DNA from: Maribacter aquimaris
GTDB taxonomy: Bacteria > Bacteroidota > Bacteroidia > Flavobacteriales > Flavobacteriaceae
Length of the DNA stretch: 64,000 nucleotides
Assembly (NCBI RefSeq): GCF_014596745.1
Contig: NZ_JABTCF010000005.1
Coordinates: 186,001 to 250,000 of the forward strand
Reading direction: 5' to 3'
Below are positions 59,582-64,000 of the stretch, in pieces. The position numbers and the translations under genes were made by a program. How positions within the stretch are numbered: position 1 is the stretch's first letter; each line of letters begins with the position of its first letter. Below the pieces are notes generated by a model. The model did not search any database and was not told where the DNA came from. It worked only from the letters and a program-made list of their open reading frames with translations.

Positions 59582-60869
59582 GGTAATTCTTGATTATTGC
59601 CTCATAGGTCGCTTTCCAATCTATATGGTGCTCGGTTCCTAAAAGTTCGTTCGAAAAAACCGATATCAGGTTTCCATTTACTTTCTTCACTTCCCGGTAT
59701 AACGATCTTACCTTATCCAAAATATCTTCGATGGAGTCCTCCCCATGAAGTGCATAATCATGAAAGGCAAAGGAATGTACCCTTATGGGCTGTTGCAACT
59801 CCATATTAATATCGTACAAATAAAATGGAAATGAGGTGCCTGCCCTAAATCCTATTTCATGGGTATACCCCATCGTAAAGTCGTCTGTAAATTCGGCATC
59901 GACCAAATTTCGATAGGTTTGGGGCACATCTACCCGATTATACCGCATTCTTGAATACTCCACTTGCCTATTGATTACTTCAGCAAGGTTTTTCTTCTCC
60001 CTACGCAACACTTCCACATCATTGAACGAGCTATAGGAGGCCGCCAGGGAAACCTTGCAATAATCCGCTATGGACTTAATCAAAAAACGAAAATTGTTAT
60101 TATTGGGAGACACATTCTTATCATAAGTGGAATACATGGCAAACTGAAAAAAGAACATGCAATTGATATCGTATTCCTTCTTTTTTTCTATTAAAAATCC
60201 AAAATTATCATAGGGATCCTTTTGTGGGTTGAACCACACCACAACCCTTTCGAACAAACGTTTAAACTTGAGATTCACCAAATCGAGAAGAAAACCGGCA
60301 AGACTTCGTGTGAATCCCCGGTGTGCAAAACAATGTGATGTGTTCACATCAATGATCGAAGTGTACTTGTAAATAGGTTTCTTGACCTCCATATCGGGAA
60401 ATCGCTCCAGTAATCTATCCAACAATTTATTGGCCCAGATATCGACTACCGGTAATGTCAAAAAATCATTCTGGTAAGCAACACTATCCTTTGGGGAAAA
60501 TCTACCGTGTATATCCTTTACATGTGGAAGATATTCCTCATAACGGGAAAGCAAATAAAAACTCGCGGAAAAAATATCAAAAGGCAAGGCACTGTTTTCA
60601 CTCGTAGTAAAAAAACAGGGCACGCCTTCCCAATCCGCCACATTGATTTGGATATCATTGATCCCCTGTTCAAAGAGCAAATCATTGCTTCTTACGAAGA
60701 ACTCGTTCTGCAAAGGTTGTTTCGTATAGGTTATTTTTGCCCCGGTATGTTTTATGAAATCCTCGACCTTGGTCGTGTACGACACTTTTATCCCCAAGAT
60801 CCGGGTAAACACCTGACGCATGATGTAACTAAACCTTGGTGTTATTCTATGGGTGTAGATCAGTAACAT
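59574..60869 (-). CDS. Polysaccharide deacetylase-like protein, apparently lacking catalytic histidines
   Basis: 431 aa. N-terminal domain opens MLLIYTHRITPRFSYIMRQV; the C-terminal NodB-like region holds PQTYRNLVDAEFTDDFTMGY and GFRAGTSFPFYLYDIN, matching flavobacterial polysaccharide-deacetylase-family proteins. Against the active type as I recall it, metal or catalytic positions look lost. SLAASYSSF (274-282) stands where HPSY is expected, SRMRYNR (306-312) where SRQHF is expected, and FSNELLG (405-411) where a WHNE-like motif is expected. It may be a catalytically inactive paralogue or a binding protein. It is in an operon with the YjjG-type gene, eight bases overlapping. Confidence 0.8.
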   Translation of the reverse strand: MLLIYTHRITPRFSYIMRQVFTRILGIKVSYTTKVEDFIKHTGAKITYTKQPLQNEFFVRSNDLLFEQGINDIQINVADWEGVPCFFTTSENSALPFDIFSASFYLLSRYEEYLPHVKDIHGRFSPKDSVAYQNDFLTLPVVDIWANKLLDRLLERFPDMEVKKPIYKYTSIIDVNTSHCFAHRGFTRSLAGFLLDLVNLKFKRLFERVVVWFNPQKDPYDNFGFLIEKKKEYDINCMFFFQFAMYSTYDKNVSPNNNNFRFLIKSIADYCKVSLAASYSSFNDVEVLRREKKNLAEVINRQVEYSRMRYNRVDVPQTYRNLVDAEFTDDFTMGYTHEIGFRAGTSFPFYLYDINMELQQPIRVHSFAFHDYALHGEDSIEDILDKVRSLYREVKKVNGNLISVFSNELLGTEHHIDWKATYEAIIKNYHV

Positions 60870-60886
60870 CTGTGCTTTATAAAAAT

Positions 60887-61585
60887 TTATAGAATTGATT
60901 GATCAGCAAAACTAAAGTAATCCTTTTGGGTAATGATCAAATGATCCAAAATTTTTATATCCAAGGAAATACCCGCATTCTTAAGTTTTTGGGTCAATTG
61001 TTTATCCGCTTGACTTGGTTTTAAACCACCTGATGGGTGATTATGGGCCAAAATAAGGGCTACAGCCCCTAGTTCCAAGGCCTGTTTCATGACCAGACGA
61101 ACATCTACCAAAGTACCTGTAATACCCCCTTTGCTCAATTGGGCAGTATGGATCACTTTGTTGGAATTATTGAGGTATACAATCCAGAATTCCTCATGGG
61201 GCAATTCGCCCATATTCGGTTGCAATAACTCAAAAGCATCCTTACTACTTGTAATCTTCGTTATTTTTTGGGCTTCTTCCCCCCTTCGCCTTCTCCCAAT
61301 TTCCAAGGCCGCCGCAATTGTGACCGCCTTAGCCTCTCCAATACCCTTAAACTGCATCAATTGTTTAATGGAGAGTTTCCCGAGCTCATTCAGATTATTG
61401 TTCACTGAGGACAAAATGCGTTTCGATAATTCCACGGCACTTTCATTTCGACTCCCAGACCCGATCAAAATCGCGATCAATTCGGCATCGGACAAAATGG
61501 ATTTTCCCTTATGGACCAACTTCTCCCTGGGCTTATCATCATCAGCCCAATGCTTTATAGAAAAAGAGCTTGATTTTTCTTGCAT
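60887..61585 (-). CDS. RadC family protein (JAB/MPN metalloprotease fold)
   Basis: 232 aa. The helix-hairpin-helix-like segment (LMQFKGIGEAKAVTIAAALE, about 77-96) precedes the JAMM motif: Glu131/132 in HEEFWIVYLN and HNHPSGGLKPSQAD at 181-194 with two His, Ser185 and Asp194. The family was named for DNA repair but its function is now unclear. It sits 17 bases downstream of nothing on its own strand; the deacetylase-like gene follows after 17 bases, so they may share a transcript. Confidence 0.9.
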   Translation of the reverse strand: MQEKSSSFSIKHWADDDKPREKLVHKGKSILSDAELIAILIGSGSRNESAVELSKRILSSVNNNLNELGKLSIKQLMQFKGIGEAKAVTIAAALEIGRRRRGEEAQKITKITSSKDAFELLQPNMGELPHEEFWIVYLNNSNKVIHTAQLSKGGITGTLVDVRLVMKQALELGAVALILAHNHPSGGLKPSQADKQLTQKLKNAGISLDIKILDHLIITQKDYFSFADQSIL

Positions 61586-61732
61586 CCGTTAAAGATAATG
61601 AACAAATTTTTTCGATGCGAACAACTCCTTGATTTTCATGTTCAAAGTTATTCACCTGTGGGTATCATATGCTCGTTAAGGGAATAAAAACAATCGTTTG
61701 AATAAACCCCAAAACCAAAAAGGGTTTATATT

Positions 61733-63091
61733 TTACCCTTCAACCAATCGCTTCACCGCCTTAAGGTCAAGTCCCCCATAGTTTCCCGAACTCATAAGAA
61801 GCAAAACGGAATCATCATAATTTTGACCAAAAACGAATTCTTTGAAAGCCTCGGATTCCGTGAAAATCTTAAGGTCATCGCGTTCAAAGGCTTCCGAAAT
61901 CTGGGCCGGGGTCACTTCCTTTAATTTTTTAATCTTCACTGATTCCGGCAAAAAGAAAACAACCGCCTCATCGGCTGCATCCAGCGCTCCTTTATATTCC
62001 TTCAAAAAATCGGCGTTAAAACTGCTGTACGTATGCAATTCCAAACAGGCAATCACTTTTCTATCCGGGTATTGTTCCTTGACAGCATTCGTAGTTGCCA
62101 TTACCTTGCTTGGTGAATGGGCAAAATCTTTGTACACCACGCAGGATTTACTTTCCGCAATTTTTTCCAAGCGTTTTGAAGCACCTGAAAATGTCGCTAT
62201 AGCTTCATAAAAGTCATCTTCATCAACACCCATGTTTTGGCAAATCCACTTGGCACCCGCCAAATTACTGAGGTTATGCTTTCCAAAAATCTCAATAGGC
62301 ATAGGTCCTTCCGGGGTTTCCAAAAGGGTTTGTCCGTCTTCCACAGTATATTCAGGAGTTCTATACGGTAACTTTCGTATCGCATTTTCAGAAGCCTCTA
62401 CAACCTTTTTTACCTCCAAATCCTCTTCATTATAGGTTATACTCCCTCCTTTAACGATACTATCGACGAAGATCCGGAATTGCCCTACATAGTTTTCAAA
62501 AGTTGGAAAAACATTGATATGATCCCAAGCTATGCCGCTCAACAGGGCGATATTGGGTTTGTAAAGATGGAATTTTGGACGCCGGTCTACAGGGGATGAA
62601 AGATACTCGTCCCCTTCGAGCACTATAAAATCATTTTCCTCGGTCAGATGAACCATTCGGTCAAATCCATCCAATTGGGCCCCTACCATATAATCGACCG
62701 CTATGTTATGGTAGTTGAGCACGTGTAAAATCATCGAAGTTATGGTCGTTTTCCCATGACTGCCCCCAATGACGACTCGGGTCTTATTTTTCGATTGTTC
62801 ATAGAGAAACTCCGGATACGAATAAATGGTAACACCCAACTCTTGTGCCTTCAATAGTTCAGGATTATCCGGTTTTGCGTGCATCCCAAGTATGACGGCA
62901 TCTAAACCCGTATGTATTTTCTCTGGATACCAACCAAATTCAGGAGGCAGTAGGCCTTTATCGGCCAAGCGCGTTTTTGAAGGTTCAAAAATAACATCAT
63001 CACTCCCAGAAATGATATAGCCTTTATGGTGAAGCGCTAGAGCAAGATTGTGCATGGCACTACCCCCAATAGCGATAAAATGTATTTGCAT
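61733..63091 (-). CDS. Mpl/MurC-type Mur ligase (UDP-MurNAc : peptide ligase)
   Basis: 452 aa from ATG at 63091; an earlier in-frame Met gives seven more residues but falls before the promoter box spacing. MQIHFIAIGGSAMHNLALAL opens the Rossmann domain, and VVIGGSHGKTTITSMILHVL is the ATP-binding P-loop. LEGDEYLSSPVDRRPKFHLY and AWDHINVFPTF are typical of the Mpl recycling ligase rather than MurC. It would re-attach tripeptide to UDP-MurNAc in peptidoglycan recycling. A -7 box TATCTTTG lies about 20 bases upstream. Confidence 0.88.
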   Translation of the reverse strand: MQIHFIAIGGSAMHNLALALHHKGYIISGSDDVIFEPSKTRLADKGLLPPEFGWYPEKIHTGLDAVILGMHAKPDNPELLKAQELGVTIYSYPEFLYEQSKNKTRVVIGGSHGKTTITSMILHVLNYHNIAVDYMVGAQLDGFDRMVHLTEENDFIVLEGDEYLSSPVDRRPKFHLYKPNIALLSGIAWDHINVFPTFENYVGQFRIFVDSIVKGGSITYNEEDLEVKKVVEASENAIRKLPYRTPEYTVEDGQTLLETPEGPMPIEIFGKHNLSNLAGAKWICQNMGVDEDDFYEAIATFSGASKRLEKIAESKSCVVYKDFAHSPSKVMATTNAVKEQYPDRKVIACLELHTYSSFNADFLKEYKGALDAADEAVVFFLPESVKIKKLKEVTPAQISEAFERDDLKIFTESEAFKEFVFGQNYDDSVLLLMSSGNYGGLDLKAVKRLVEG

Positions 63092-63109
63092 GAAGATTGA
63101 TTTATGCCA

Positions 63110-63117
63110 CAAAGATA
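63110..63117 (-). promoter_or_regulatory. -7 promoter element upstream of the Mur ligase gene
   Basis: The minus strand reads TATCTTTG, an exact TAnnTTTG match 18 bases before the start codon. No well-spaced -33 was found. Confidence 0.45.
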
Positions 63118-63301
63118 GGCATTGATCTCTCAGAAAAAAACATCAAAAACAGCTGCAGATCACCCATACACATCATCGATAAAATACCAAAATAATCGAC
63201 GAAAAACAATATAATTATGATCTCGGCTACTCAATTCGTAAGATTCACCCTTCAAATCCATGCTTTGACAACATTTATTATCGTACCCTATCCCTCCGAC
63301 T

Positions 63302-63309
63302 TACATTTG
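63302..63309 (+). promoter_or_regulatory. -7 promoter element of the terminal secreted-protein gene
   Basis: TACATTTG matches TAnnTTTG, about 38 bases before the ATG at 63348. The -33 region is only loosely T/A-rich. Confidence 0.4.
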
Positions 63310-63347
63310 TTCAATGACAATATGCATCTTTCCAGTAATAAAATAAA

Positions 63348-64000
63348 ATGACCGACCGAAATTATATAAGAACCATTATGCAATTGGCCCTGTCTTTTTG
63401 CCTTGTTCTTTTCTCCGTAAATACAATGGCACAATGTGCAGGTACCGATAAGACCGTTACCATTTGCACAAAAGACGCCGATGATGCCAATAAAACCTTT
63501 GACCTTTTCACCCAACTCGGTGGCACGCCTACCCCTGGCGGCACGTGGTCAACCAATGACCCAGCCAATTTTTATGCCCTTGACCGCATTAATGGCATTG
63601 TAAACCTTTGGGAAGTTAAAAATTCTGGGCTACATGAGTTCACCTACACCAATACTTGTGGTGGCGTGAATGAATCGGCCACTGTGACCATCAACCTGGG
63701 TGGATACCCTGGCGAAGATAATATTGATGGTTCCGCTGATGCCTGCGGTGACGACCCCAGAGTAAACCTGCATAGTTACATAGGTGATGAAACAGAAGGT
63801 AAATTCCAAGACTTCAATGGCTCTTGGGCCGCTGTCACACCGGAAGCGGCCCCATACTTGTCCCTAAATTTTTTCGATGCCGAATCGGCAGGTCCGGGCA
63901 TTTACGAATTTACACACACCGTACCTGCTGTGGGTCCTTGTCCTAGTAGACAGGCTCGACTGCTTCTTGAAGTGCAAAGACCTGCCCATTCAGGTATAGG
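63348..64000 (+). CDS. Secreted repeat-type protein, 3' end outside the window
   Basis: 217 codons are visible and the frame is open at the window edge. Start chosen at 63348; signal peptide 1-28 (RTIMQLALSFCLVLFSVNTM, cut near A28). The mature part is a chain of small beta domains with paired cysteines (CAGTDKTVTIC; NTCGGVNESATVTINLGGYP; ADACGDDPRVNLHSYIG), in the style of large gliding-motility-associated surface proteins that end in a type IX secretion C-terminal domain. That domain cannot be seen, so this is an inference. Divergent from the Mur ligase gene. Confidence 0.7.
   Translation, partial: MTDRNYIRTIMQLALSFCLVLFSVNTMAQCAGTDKTVTICTKDADDANKTFDLFTQLGGTPTPGGTWSTNDPANFYALDRINGIVNLWEVKNSGLHEFTYTNTCGGVNESATVTINLGGYPGEDNIDGSADACGDDPRVNLHSYIGDETEGKFQDFNGSWAAVTPEAAPYLSLNFFDAESAGPGIYEFTHTVPAVGPCPSRQARLLLEVQRPAHSGI

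Overview
The window comes from a member of the Bacteroidota, almost certainly a Flavobacteriaceae species and probably marine. The evidence is three SusC/SusD outer-membrane uptake pairs, Bacteroidota promoter motifs (TAnnTTTG at -7, TTG/TTTG near -33), little sign of Shine-Dalgarno sequences, flavobacterial families (CtlX, DUF5723, BCCT, M90), and the gene order rplQ - carA - eno - gltA. The genus cannot be fixed from sequence alone. No tRNA, rRNA, insertion sequence, prophage or CRISPR array was seen.

Layout. 1-2.2 kb: 3' part of a TonB-dependent receptor. 2.3-4.9 kb (-): M90 zinc peptidase and argS. 5.0-8.3 kb (+): an unknown 141-aa protein overlapping an SDR/DUF2867 protein, then a BCCT transporter. 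8.4-16.8 kb (-): two amidinotransferase-fold hydrolases, citrate synthase, glycogen synthase, enolase, carA and an unknown exported protein. 17.0-34.2 kb (-): one continuous str/S10/spc/alpha ribosomal super-operon, rpsL to rplQ, with fusA, secY, infA and rpoA. It includes rpmJ (38 codons) and rpmD (59 codons). 34.6-53.0 kb (+): three successive SusC/SusD units, two of them with an extra lipoprotein gene, separated by long non-coding AT-rich spacers. 53.1-61.6 kb: housekeeping and envelope genes (rlmB, rhomboid protease, rarA, a three-gene envelope operon, a YjjG-type HAD phosphatase, a polysaccharide-deacetylase-like protein, radC). 61.7-63.1 kb (-): an Mpl/MurC-type ligase. 63.3 kb to the end (+): the start of a secreted repeat-type protein that runs off the window.

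How it works together. The ribosomal cluster reads as one unit from a strong consensus promoter before rpsL, down to an intrinsic terminator after rplQ. The rpsJ-rplC gap holds a second, probably conditional, terminator with a competing hairpin, which looks like a ribosomal-protein attenuator. The three SusC genes share almost the same signal peptide, N-terminal domain and 5' leader but have different plugs and barrels. This suggests a family that diversified in substrate while keeping common expression and export signals. No carbohydrate-active enzyme, sulfatase or dedicated regulator lies beside them, so their substrates cannot be read from context.

Most of the window is ordinary core genome. 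The points most worth a second look are the rplC leader, the shared SusC leader and spacer architecture, the deacetylase-like protein that appears to have lost its catalytic histidines, and the BCCT gene with no normal start codon ahead of its first membrane helix.
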